A DNA stretch of 64,000 nt from Cryptomeria japonica (Eukaryota; Streptophyta; Pinopsida; Cupressales; Cupressaceae). Within the stretch, counting starts at the first letter, position 1, and each line of letters opens with the position of its first letter. The stretch covers positions 216,892,154 through 216,956,153 of the forward strand of contig NC_081411.1 in NCBI RefSeq assembly GCF_030272615.1. Direction: 5' to 3'. This document shows, piece after piece, positions 13,401-24,011 of the stretch. The notes beneath the pieces are model-generated. The model had not been told where the DNA came from and did no database searches. It worked only from the letters and a program-made list of their open reading frames with translations. A program made the translations under genes and the position numbers.

Positions 13401-15290
13401 AACATGTTTAGAACATATGCTAGATTAAAGTTTTTTTTCCAATTATTTGTAGAGATGCATGCGAGTTTACCTAAGAGAAAATGTCCCTTTATGTCATTCT
13501 AACAACCCCAAAAAGATGTTCATGAATATTGCTAGTTTGCACAAATATTAAAAAACAAAGAAAAACTCAAGACATGTTAGGAAGAAAAGAAATCTATAGA
13601 CAAGTTCATGATACTATATTTATAAAGTCTAAATACCAAACTTATCTCTAAATAGTGTCTAGAATATTCTAATTCTAAGGTGATTACTCTAGGTTAACAT
13701 TTGGTGTTCCATAACTAGAGGCTTAACAAATCCAGATGTCCATTAGTCTTTATGCATTCTCCAGATATTTTAAAATTAACTAAACTTGTTTTCTATGTAC
13801 ATTCCTACAACTTCCAATTACTAAGATCATCATAGAAACTTCATAATTAGTTTAAATTAAATATATTTTTCTATAAGTATGTTATTAAATAATCTAAAAT
13901 GTTTTTTTTTTCTTTAATACATATGCAATTATATAAAAAATATATTATAAGGTAATAATAGATGTTTATTTTTATTTCATAATTAAAAAATATATATTCA
14001 AGATTTTCACTATTTTCTTTTATTCAAATTGTAAATATCAATATAATATATAATTGAATTAATTTATATTACCCATTTTAATTATTTTATCCACCTTAAT
14101 AAAAATTGTTATATCAAGAGGTATTATATAATGAAATACATAATAGATGAATACATTGAATAAAAATGGTGGATTGGAAAGGAGTATAAAAATTTAATTT
14201 AAAGTACAATAAAATAAATTAATATTATAATATAAAATAGTATTATTTTATTATACTCCATAACATAAAAGGTGAATAAGTTATCATCAATAGGGATTGA
14301 AGGATCCTCCTATATCAATAGGATATATAAATATTTACATAAAAATATATAATTCTTTACAACTATACTAACATACCTATCTTTAGATTAATCTAAAATA
14401 TGCACGAGTTTTAAATCATTTTGTCATATATAAGATGAATAGATGTCTCGTGAAAACACCTCATTACATATTTAAAAGAGACTTTTTTAAAGATAGATAA
14501 GCTAGTTATATATTATATCATATACAAGAATTTAATAAATAAATTACATAAAATGTTATTACAATTTTTTTAATGCAAATACTAATCATCATATAATCTT
14601 TGATAAATAATTAGTATATTTAGCTATTTTATAAATATATTTAATTTTAAATATTTTAACACAAATTTTAATAAAATCATGTAAAATTATTATTGTTATA
14701 TTATTCAAAAAATTATTTCTCTAATTATTTAAAATTTGTCTATTATTCAATTTCTTTTAATTACTATATTTGATTAGATATAACTTATTTTTCTACAATT
14801 TATTTAGATCATACATATTTCAATATTATAATTTTAAGTGATTTTAGAAACACTCTAATAATTTTTCAAATATTTACTCTTATCAAATTAAAAGTACTTA
14901 TGATTAATTTTTTCAATATCTAATAATTGGTTAAAATATTTAATTTGGTATTTTAAAATTAAATATAAAATAAAATTATATATATATATATAATGGAAAG
15001 TTTTTAAAGGATACGCGGAGATTGTTATGTTTAGCTTTACATGCAAGCCACCATCCAGAGAAGTTAGACCACGTCCTTTATAAATATCGGAACCACTAGC
15101 ATCGACGGTTATGAACACATTTCTAGATTTTTCTAAACTTTTTAGATTTTTAATAATCACAGAAACCACTAGTAGTTTAGAAGAGATGGTTATGATATAT
15201 TTTTCTATGGGATCTACAAAACTACTATAATTTTCTGGTTTGTAATGTTCTCTCCTTTTACTAAACTCAGACATGCAGTTACCAGTCACT
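10433..15290. other. AT-rich intergenic sequence
   Basis: No protein family or RNA gene recognised in nearly 5 kb. It contains a nine-base C run at 11020-11028 and an AT dinucleotide run near 14978-14992. The most AT-rich part is 13860-14990. Confidence 0.55.
12577..12650. repeat. Two-copy direct repeat, period 51
   Basis: The 23-base stretch CCAAATTTAGATTATTTTTCC plus AT occurs at 12577-12599 and again, identical, at 12628-12650. Each copy is followed at similar distance by AATCATGCCTTC, so the whole unit of about 51 bases is duplicated. Confidence 0.8.
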
Positions 15291-15378
15291 ATCAATCCAT
15301 CTATGAAATGAAGAGAATATACACAAAATATATCTTGAAGAATAAATATACAGTAAATAAAGATGGAATATATCTTAC

Positions 15379-16545
15379 TTGTTACAATGAGAAGAGTTGA
15401 AAGCATCTCCTCCCTCACAAAATCCTCTCCATGTGCTTGGAATAGGAGGCATTCCATCATCCTTAAAGCTTTCACACTCTGGCCAAATGCCTGCAATATA
15501 CACATTCATAAACTGCTTAGAAAAATTCTGACTCAGAGAAATATATTACAGAGCAGCCCACTTTAATTCTGATTTCATATTCTATAATCAAAATCTTTCT
15601 GATTCCATATTCTATAATCAAAATCTTTCTGATTTCATATTCTATAATCAAAATCTTTTTATCTTTTTTTGTAATAGTATAACTGTGTATTCATGCATTT
15701 ATAGGTACCTGAGTCTAGGAGCCCAACAATTGTATCTTGCCCATAATTTGCCCTCTTCCACAAGCTACTAGAAGATGGGCCATCTGCTTCATGTTTTCCA
15801 TCTGATATGCCTAAGAACCTCCATGACCTTGTTGTGTGCATCCTCCTCCTTTTGCTTGGAAATACAGATATGACCCCTTCCATCTCTGCATTCACAAATT
15901 GTTATAATCAATGTAGATTTCTTGAAATTTCAGAGTTCATATCAAATACTTGGGCAGAAGTATATATTGCTACCTGAGATGACAGAAGCTTCTTCACTAG
16001 AAAGATGGGCTGCAAAGCCATTGAAGCCATGCTTGTAACTATATAGCAATGATTCTCTTGCTTCATCAACACTGTCCAAGCCCAAAACATCACATTACAT
16101 GCCCTAATATCAGTACATTAATAGCTTTGGTGCATCTATTATACATTAAACAATGATAGAATTGTGCTGAACCAACCTTTTCTTGACAGAGGCAAGCATT
16201 GAATGATGCATATCAATGACCTCCTCTGGTTGCAAGCCCCCATGGTCACCTGAATACACAATATAAACCTGACAATCACAGAAACCATGATTAGAACACT
16301 AGAACCGCCATGAATATACCAACATCGAATGAATATATCAACATCGAATAAGTATGTATAAACCAAATCAGATCGACCAACACATGTAAACTACCTCACA
16401 TTCGATGATCTATTTACTCATAGACCATGATTAGAACACTAGAACCTTCATGAAATGAATATAAAGATAGTACACCCACCTCCTTAGATGAAGCAGAAAC
16501 CAAGAAGAATGCAAGAAACTCCAATATAATCATGACCACAGCCAT
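15379..16545 (-). CDS. Subtilisin-like serine protease, SBT5 type, five 5' exons (incomplete)
   Basis: Five exons joined by GT-AG introns give one continuous frame. Exon 1 (16480-16545) starts at ATG 16545 and encodes a 22-residue hydrophobic signal peptide for secretion. Exons 2 (16177-16268) and 3 (15974-16071) encode the I9 inhibitor prodomain, with VYIVYSGDHGG, HHSMLASV, LLYSYKHGFNGFAAHL. Exon 4 (15709-15885) carries GVISVFPS, HTTRSWRFLGI and the catalytic aspartate in IVGLLDSG. Exon 5 (15379-15490) continues GIWPECESFKDDGMPP and FNSSHCN. Exon phases (0, 2, 1, 1, 2) join without error. Multi-intron structure and these motifs match plant SBT5 subtilases, extracellular serine proteases that mature by removing the prodomain. 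The next exon, which should give an IGARY-like segment and then the catalytic histidine, is not found in correct phase, and the histidine and serine blocks are not visible downstream. Either the gene is truncated or the next intron is very long. Confidence 0.8.
15571..15660. repeat. Three tandem copies of a 30-bp unit inside intron 4 of the protease gene
   Basis: The unit begins GATTYCATATTCTATAATC and ends AAATCTTTYT. Copies lie at 15571-15600, 15601-15630 and 15631-15660 and differ by only one or two bases, so the expansion is recent. It sits between exons 4 and 5. Confidence 0.95.
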
Positions 16546-17499
16546 GGCTAGATTTAACCAATGCTTGAACTCCCTAGACCCATCTTCTCTTATAAGATTT
16601 CTCTTAGAGGATTGAATGCTACAACTTGTAGGACACGTATCATCATGGGAATAGCATCTTGGAGAGAACATGGAAAAAATAACACAAAGGATATATATTA
16701 TAATCAGGAGAAACTCAATGACTTAGACCCTTCATTTTATTATGTATATCTCACATAAAAGTCAAGGATTTTATATAAAGTTTATAGCTGGTTGGGGCCT
16801 CCAATCAACAAGGAATGCTTGCTCATTACATGACATGAAAGTGACATGTATTGAGGGACACCATGATTTGTATTATTATTTCAAAGGTGGTATCTAGAAG
16901 TGGAGTCCTTGTGGACCACACCCAATACAAAATCTGATTTGGAGGTCACTTTGTACATGTACATGGGGACAAGTTTTGAATGGTATTCTTTACTTTTTTT
17001 CCCTTAGAGTAGGTAGTGTATTAAAAGATTAAACAAACTTATATGCAGCAACTTTAATAGATGCTCACACAGCAGCTTTAGACCTGACATACATACCTAA
17101 TTCATTATATATATGCTAAGTTTTTAGTTTTTTTATATGGATTTCACATTTACACCATGAGCAATTGGTTGTTTGTGCTGGAATATAAGTTTGTTTATAT
17201 CAAATCTGGTTTTGTCAATTATGTGCCCCTCTCTTAGAGCATCAAAGACCAAAGACAACCCAGTAAGGATCTAAAGTTTTTCTTCCTGTCCTGTCATTTG
17301 TCACTAATATGTACGATTCTTATAAGCAAATGACAGAAGTTTTCATCATAATCTGTGGCATAATAAGGACGGTCTGCAATTCATCATATCGTCTTTATTT
17401 ATTGAAAGCATAAATACAGTTACTGACTAAAAGTATGGGAAACTATAAAATAAGGGAAGCTTCATTCATTGTTCTATGAAATTTTGAAGTGTTAGTAAT

Positions 17500-17940
17500 C
17501 ATGTAAGATCATTTTATTGTATGTTATGGAGAGGTGGTGCTTTTGGATTATTTGTAAATCTTATTTACAAGTGGTGGTGAATATGTTGAATGAGTTGCAA
17601 TTGCATGATGCTAATTGACATTTAGTTGTGGTTATAATTAGACAGATTATAAGTTTAAGTAGGTCTTTAGAATCTACTACCTTTTTTCACATTCCCATAG
17701 AATGGAATAGAGTAACGGATTTCCTAGTCAAATGGGCATATGAACAAATGTAGGATTGGAATGTGATGGATGCAATGTGACGGGTAGGGGAGATTTGCCT
17801 TTGGATTTATCTCATATGCTTGAGCAATTCATTGTGGACAATAGGAGTGTTTAGCTCGTTGTTCTTTGTTGGGCCAGTGACCATTGTTGTTTTCTAACTC
17901 TTTTCTGTGTTTAATAAATTTTTACCTTTTTATATAAAAA
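17500..17940 (+). pseudogene. 5'-truncated LINE: RNase H C-terminus and 3' end
   Basis: One phase around 17690-17750 reads a histidine-isoleucine-proline segment followed by EWNRV, DFLVKWA. This matches the C-terminal end of the RNase H domain (RVT_3 type) carried by plant L1 LINEs, in which an asparagine-alanine-aspartate segment supplies the last catalytic acid. Further downstream the frame meets stops at about 17752 and 17779, and the sequence ends in a T-rich tail region and ATATAAAAAAA at 17931-17940, as a LINE 3' terminus would. No reverse transcriptase lies upstream, so this is a typical 5'-truncated insertion. The upstream border and target duplication were not resolved. Confidence 0.5.
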
Positions 17941-18722
17941 AATTAATAATGAATTTTTGAGTTTGATATTTTGATGAGTTTATTCCAATACATTTCCAAA
18001 CACGTAAAACAATAATTCTTTTGTATGGAACCAATTTGACTACACAGATCTTAGCATCTTTGCTTTTATATAATAGATTATAACAACATGAATAAACATA
18101 CACTTAAACTCAAAGTCGTCTTTTGACAAAGTAGCCACAAAATTTTCGTAAGATATTCTAAATTATAAGTTTGAATTATTTTATGGACTTGTTAATTTCA
18201 TCTTAAACAAAGACTTAAAATTCTCTTTAATTTTAGTAAATTGTTTTAATTGTAAGTTTTATCTATTTATTTGGACTTACTCATTTCATCTTATAAAATA
18301 ATCTACTAGAATCATTTATTTCATCCTAAAGTGTTAGAAATCATCTTTTCAAGAGGAAGATTGAGGATGAAGTTTAGATGTTCATAAAATGATGTAGTTG
18401 TTTGTTTATAACATTTTGTAGTTGTGATTAGATGGTAAGGTCATTTTTTTGCATCTATTTTTCAAGCTTAATTAAATAATGAGTTTTTAAGTTTGATATT
18501 TTGATGAATTTATTTCAATACATTTTCAACACATAAAATAATAAATCTTTTTGATGGAATTAATTTGATTATATAGATGTTAGCATCTCTACTTTTGTAT
18601 AGCTGATTACAACAACATGAATAAGCATACATTCAAACTCAAAGTCATCCTTTGACAAAGAAGCCACAAAATTTTAGTAAGATGTTCTAATTTTAAGTTT
18701 GAGCTATTTTATAGACTTGTTA

Positions 18723-20440
18723 TTTATTAAGGCAAAAACAAGTTTTGAAGGGACCCGAAACCCTTAACAATCAAATTTTGAATGGATCTGGAACCCTCAA
18801 CTAGAAAGTTCTCCTAACAAAAGGAACATCAAAGCACTAGACAACCATGGGTAATTTTGACTCCCATAGCCATATACATGGGTTTTTAAAATAGGCTCCC
18901 ACAATTCCAAAAATAAAAGCTGCAAAAAGAACAACTAGCCCCCAAACAAGAACCATCAAGATTTACATTTAGAGCTACTCTTGTGGGAGCGGAGAGTCAT
19001 GTCAAAAGAGGGCTTAGAGAACTTAGCTTTCTTACCCTTAACAGAAATCCAGCCCTCTTCCACTTGCGTTGCCTTACCATGCCAAGCTAGCAAAAGACCA
19101 CCATTATCCTAAGAATGAATGCCTACAGAAAAAGTCTCCATTGTCTCAAAGATATCATCCATTTTCCTCCCTACAGGCATGACATTGTCAGAAAAGCCAC
19201 CAGATTTGATAGTCGGAACGCTATCACCAGAAATTGCAGCTTGAGGCCCATTCTCTCTCTCTTTAAGGGTTTCAACATGATAATCATGCACAACTTCAAC
19301 AACCCCACCATTTGTGACATCCGAAGAGGATGCCTCGAGAACCTGGGAGTCCATTACAACCACTTGAGAAAAACTTTTATGTTGCTCAGATTTCTTCTCA
19401 ACCATATAATGTTGTTGAGAAGCACCTTTCCACCATGTAGCAGTCATTGCCTTTTTCTCAAATCCAAATTGCGCAGCCGCATGACCTGTTTTAAAACATC
19501 TTCTACACTGGAAGGGAATCCCTTCATAATCCAAAGATTGAACCCAACAACCCTTAGAAGATTTGAGTAATATCTCAGTAGGCAGCCCTTTTGAAGCATC
19601 CATTTCAACCAAAATGCGAGCAAAGGTGGAGTAAAAAATATCAGATGATTCATCATCCACCATCAAAAAATCTCCAAGGGCATCACCCACTTCCTCTAAA
19701 AGAGGATCAGCCCATAAATGAAGGGGGAGATTAGGAAGTCGAACCCAAATCAGGATCTTGTTAAACATTTCAGAAGAAGGGTTGAAATCAGAGTGCCAAG
19801 GCTTAATCATCAACAAAAATATGTCCTCCCAGCTAAAATAATGATCACATAAGATTTTGTTTATATCCTGAGTGTTATCAAACTTTGTAATAAAAACCCC
19901 TTAGCCATGGGGAAAATATGAACTTTACCAATAATAAGAGGCTTCCAATGTTCTGAGATCCAGGTATGCAACTGAGGGAGGCTAGGCCAAAACCCCCTAA
20001 ACTGACAAATCACACCTTGTGTAGAAAAAATAAAAACATTATGATCTATTTCCTCTTTCGTCTCCACTTTTAGATTAACAAAGATGGCATTTGCAATAGG
20101 AATGAACCCACAATCAAATGGCCATCTCCCTTGTCATGACCTTAGAGCCTCACCAGTCTGCCTCTGCCCGATGGACACAACCGCACCAAAACCAATGACG
20201 GCATTCGGCAAAATCCTAGCATCGACAGACGACAAAGTCTTCGAACACCTTTCACGGCAGACGGTTGTGTCTCCTTGTTGGCAAACTATTGTCCCTTCCC
20301 CTTCCTGTCCAGCAAGTCGCACGCCTTGTGGACTACCAGCGAACTGAGTTGCAGACTTCCCTAGTCAATCTCTCTACCCACAACTCCTGCCTGAACTCCC
20401 CATTCGAACTATCGGATTTTCTAAGTGTAATGTTGATTCT
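18723..20440 (-). mobile_element. Non-autonomous LINE-like element carrying only ORF1
   Basis: The insertion is flanked by a perfect 18-bp target duplication, TATTTTATAGACTTGTTA, at 18705-18722 and 20441-20458. That length is typical of target-primed insertion by L1-type LINEs. Read on the minus strand it starts at 20440, contains an ORF1 pseudogene, then a 3' untranslated region of about 230 bases ending GCCTTAATAAA at 18723 without a long A tail. No endonuclease or reverse transcriptase is present although both ends are bounded by the target duplication. It therefore resembles half-LINE (ORF1-only) elements rather than an ordinary 5' truncation, which would remove ORF1 first. It interrupts the second copy of the local tandem duplication and so is younger than it. 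Confidence 0.85.
18956..20322 (-). pseudogene. LINE ORF1 (DUF4283-like domain plus CCHC zinc knuckle)
   Basis: ORF1 proteins of plant LINEs bind RNA and coat the transcript. Here the frame from about 20322 passes a TGA near 20133 (CGA context), continues through an F-rich block with ICQFRGFWPSLPQL and HWKP, then shifts phase near 19870. It resumes with MIKPWHSDFNP, WVRLPNLPLHLW and SLDYEGIPF. This order matches the DUF4283 domain of plant retroelement proteins. A zinc knuckle follows (CRRCFKTGH), whose final cysteine is replaced by phenylalanine. A TAG at 19109 (CAG context) interrupts a tail that goes on to GWISVKGKKAKF and a stop at 18956-18958. At least one frameshift and two stops make it inactive. 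No ORF2 follows. Confidence 0.75.
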
Positions 20441-20770
20441 TATTTTATAGACTTGTTAATTCCATCTTAAACAAAGACTTATTCTCTTTAATTTTAGTAA
20501 ATTGTTTTAATTGTAAGTTTTATTTATTTTATATGAACTTACTGATTTCATCTTGCAAGATAATGCACTAGAATCAATTTATTTCATCTTATGTTTCAAA
20601 TTTAAATTTTTTGAATGCATTGGGCAGATCTCCTCTAATGGTAAACATGGTCTCAAATCACCAAAAGAAATGATCAAAGGAGAATAAGTCAACACATACC
20701 TCATTCATATTTTTTGTGATGAACACATCACCATCTTCCTCGTAAATGATATTGATAGCATAAGATCAAT

Positions 20771-20928
20771 CAGTGCTTATGTGTTTATTATATTTTGTAG
20801 TCCAATCAGCCAATGCTTATGTGTTTACTATATTTGGTAGTCCAATCAACCAATGCTTATGTGTTTACTATATTTGGTAGTCCAATCAGCCAATGCTTAT
20901 GTGTTTACTATATTCGGTAGTGTAATCA
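20771..20928. repeat. Four tandem copies of a 40-bp unit
   Basis: The unit CAATGCTTATGTGTTTACTA continues as TATTTGGTAGTCCAATCARC. Copies start at 20771, 20811, 20851 and 20891. Copies 2 and 3 differ by a single base, and the outer copies are more diverged. Confidence 0.95.
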
Positions 20929-21600
20929 AATGAATAAGTAAGTGACAGGTTGTAGTTGGTTGTGGTTGCTTTGTCCACTACTCAATATATGATAGCTACT
21001 CATGCTTCCATATGATCTTCTTAAAAAATTATTTGAATTTATTGATTTCATCATATAAAATAGACTTCAAAACTTTTTTAAATCTTTAAATAAAATATCT
21101 TTAAAAAAAAATCAAATATCTTTTATAAAAAATCAAATTTATTAAAAAGATTTTATAACTACAATTATTAATTTTTCATTAGTATAATTTAATATGTTAC
21201 AGTACAATGTAAACCATAAAAGATCTTATCATGCGCTTGGATTTTACCGTGTGTAATATGCACACTAAAAGATTATTTAATAAGGTTATGCACACTTTAG
21301 GTAATGGATATATGGCCACTAGATATGATACATAATATTGTGCTCTTATTGGGTTTGAGGATAGAGAAGATCACAATTGAACATGCTGGCTATAGTTGCA
21401 CACATGTCATGTTGGTACCACACTAGTCGAGTGCAAAAGTTGAGAAAAGGAGTTCTTGTTTTTCATAACTATGTTGCTTAGTACGAATGGGTGTGGAAAG
21501 GGAGATTTGTGTACGTGCTTAAAGAAAAAGACAACCATGACAAGGTGAAAAGTGTCTTAATGAATTTTTATATATTTCGGTGTAATACTTTACTATGCAA

Positions 21601-21780
21601 ATGATGCGAATTTTTATAAGAATTTTAGTGTTTTATTTGAGTTTGAGTTGAATTTAATTTATAGGCCTTTTTTTAAAAAGAATTTTAGTGTTTTATATGA
21701 GTTTGAGTTGAATTTAATTTATAGGAATTTTTTTAAAAAGAATTTCAATGTTTTATTTGAGTTTGAGTTGAATTTAATTT
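21601..21780. repeat. Three tandem copies of a 60-bp unit
   Basis: Copies occupy 21601-21660, 21661-21720 and 21721-21780. Each contains AAGAATTTTAGTGTTTTAT (with small changes) and ends GAGTTGAATTTAATTT. The period is exactly 60. Confidence 0.95.
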
Positions 21781-21954
21781 TTTAACTTTCATTTTGTTTT
21801 GTTTTGTTTTGGATTAATTTTATATTTATTATCTTGAATCTGGTTAGGGGGTGTTGTTGTGATTTGACTGTCTTAAGTCTAAATCAATCTAACTTTAATT
21901 AACCATTATCTATTAATTCAAATATAAAAATAAAAAATAAAAAATTTATATGTT

Positions 21955-22115
21955 ATGTTTTTTTATAAAAAAGTGTAGAACCTTGATTTATTTAATCATA
22001 ATAATAATATTTTATATCACATTCTAGAGTGCATGTTATGGTGTTTTATAAAATGGGTAAAACTCTAATTTATTTAATCATAATAAGAATATTTTATATC
22101 ACATTCTAGTGTACT
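21955..22115. repeat. Two tandem copies of an 82-bp unit
   Basis: TTTATTTAATCATAATAA followed by RAATATTTTATATCACATTC occurs around 21987 and again 82 bases later. The preceding TTTTATAAAA block is duplicated as well. A further looser duplication (TTTCTAAAGC to TTGAATTTTTCA, period about 60) follows at 22656-22736. Confidence 0.85.
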
Positions 22116-24006
22116 TCAAGTTATTATTTGATGATAGAGAATATTCCATTAGCATATGCATTTATAGGCATGTATATGTATATATTTATATTTTGTTTGG
22201 TGTATCTACAAACTTGTACAATCCATCGAATTAGTCATTATGGCATGATGTGATCTTTGTCAAAAGCTACTAATTCTAGTTCCAAATGGCATTTTTCTAT
22301 TTCTACAAGGTTCTCTTACAAGATCACTAATGCACTAGCACATTTGTCACCACTTTGTGGTCTCTATTGTGACCTATCAAGCTTTTATCTAAAATATTCT
22401 CATATTCTTCTATATTACATAATATGTATTTTTTATTGATTTAATCAAGCATTTTTTACCTCAATTGATGAATTAAGAATGATTTTCTTAACTTTCATTA
22501 TCTTTTCTATAGCTCAAAAAAATCTTCTACTAGTGATGACATGTTCATTTATATTACTTATTGTTATTTATATGGTTAAATGTAATGACTGAATGAATGA
22601 ATGAATGTGACAATCTAGATGAATATTCAAAGTAAGATAGTTTTATCTACTTCTTTCTAAAGCTAAAATTGAATTTTTCACTTAAACGAAATAGTTTGAT
22701 ATACTTTTTTCTAAAGCAAACGTTGAATTTTTCATATAACTTTTTTGAACTTGATAATCCTATGCTTGTGTTCTTTTGATAGTTGTCCTATTATTCCATC
22801 AATTTCTTTCTCTTTTATTTATGTGTTATTGTTTCCTACTCTTCCTTACCATGTTTTTTTTTCTCTTTCTACTATCATGTTTATTCTCAAGCCACTAATT
22901 TTAAAATTTATGATGTTGAATTGTTTGAAAAAAATGGCATTCCTTTCTTCTCTTCTTTCACTCATAAAAAATGTATTTCTAAAATATGAAAAAAATCATG
23001 TTGTTATTTCTTTCTCCTTACTAATGATGTATTATTAATTTTTTTCTTTTAAATTTCTCTTCTCCATTTCCCCATGGAAATCATTCATTATTAGGTAACA
23101 TAAAAAATTTGTCGTCTCCCTCTTCCCTTTGTAATGAAACAATCTTACAAAAAAAAATGAAATTATCTTCCTAAGGATGAATTGTTAGAAGAATCTATTT
23201 AATGACCTCTTTCTCATTTTATGATACTTGTGAAAGGTTAGATATTGATATAATTGTTTATTTTCCCTCTCTTTTCTATTCTTATAAGAATATATTGATA
23301 AGGGATTCTAACATTCCTCCCCTCTCTTAAAGATGATTGTGTATGTCAATTTTTTAAATTTTTTTAATTAAATTTTTTTCTTTTCAACTAATTCTTGGAT
23401 TTTAACAATCTTCTACTTTTAGATATTCCCTTGTTACTATTGTATATTTAAAAAAATTTCTTTTCATTTCCTTCTATTCTTAGAACACTTATACACTTAA
23501 TCTAAACCACAATAATAAATCCCGCCTGTAAGCTACAAGATTGATTGTCAAATTATGCAAATTAGTGTCTCTTAATCTTGAGATATAAGCAAAAAATATA
23601 TTTAATTTTTTTGTATGTTCAAAATTATTGGTATGCTCCATGCACAAATCCATATAACTTGTTTCCCTATAAATCAACTTAACATAATCTTGTGTCATCC
23701 CACAATATTTCCTTGCACGCTCAACATACTGCCAAGATACTTTAGGCATAGATAAGATACTTTGGAAGAATCGATTCACACATATTTGTAGATCATTACT
23801 ATTATTCTACACATTTTAGTTCAAGATAATTGTGTGAACACTCTCCAATCACACTATGTAATCTTTAGAAGCTTGTATTTAAGTTTTGATAATAGTATTG
23901 TTAGCTCTTGCATCTTTTTATATTATGCACAACATACACATGGCTAGCACATGCATGCACACCAATATTCTTATTTTGACTCCATACATGTCTAAAAGAT
24001 GGTCAT
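22116..24006. other. AT-rich intergenic sequence
   Basis: No gene recognised. A GAAT tetranucleotide run lies at about 22589-22608. The minus-strand frame at 23489-23779 has no stop but also no motif that I can name. Confidence 0.5.
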
Positions 24007-24011
24007 ATTTA

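Larger units (their letters stand above)
17942..20600. repeat. Diverged tandem duplication of about 0.4 kb, second copy split by a LINE
   Basis: Copy 1 runs from about 17942 to 18335 and copy 2 from about 18470 to 18722, then resumes at 20459 and ends near 20592. Shared landmarks include GTTTGATATTTTGATGA, AACAACATGAATAA, GACAAAG.AGCCACAAAATTTT and AGTAAATTGTTTTAATTGTAAG. The two copies differ at roughly one base in ten by eye. The interruption of copy 2 is the element at 18723-20440. Confidence 0.85.

Noticed and set aside
14888-15300. Minus-strand frame following protease exon 5 as a possible exon 6
   Set aside because: The acceptor near 15300 gives the wrong phase for the protein frame, and the sequence lacks the conserved IGARY and GHGTHTAS blocks.
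22745-23038. 97-codon open frame
   Set aside because: Phenylalanine- and serine-rich translation of T-rich DNA without any recognisable domain.
23489-23779. Minus-strand 96-codon frame that looked faintly gag-like
   Set aside because: No zinc knuckle and no alignable motif; it stands alone in AT-rich DNA with no other element parts.
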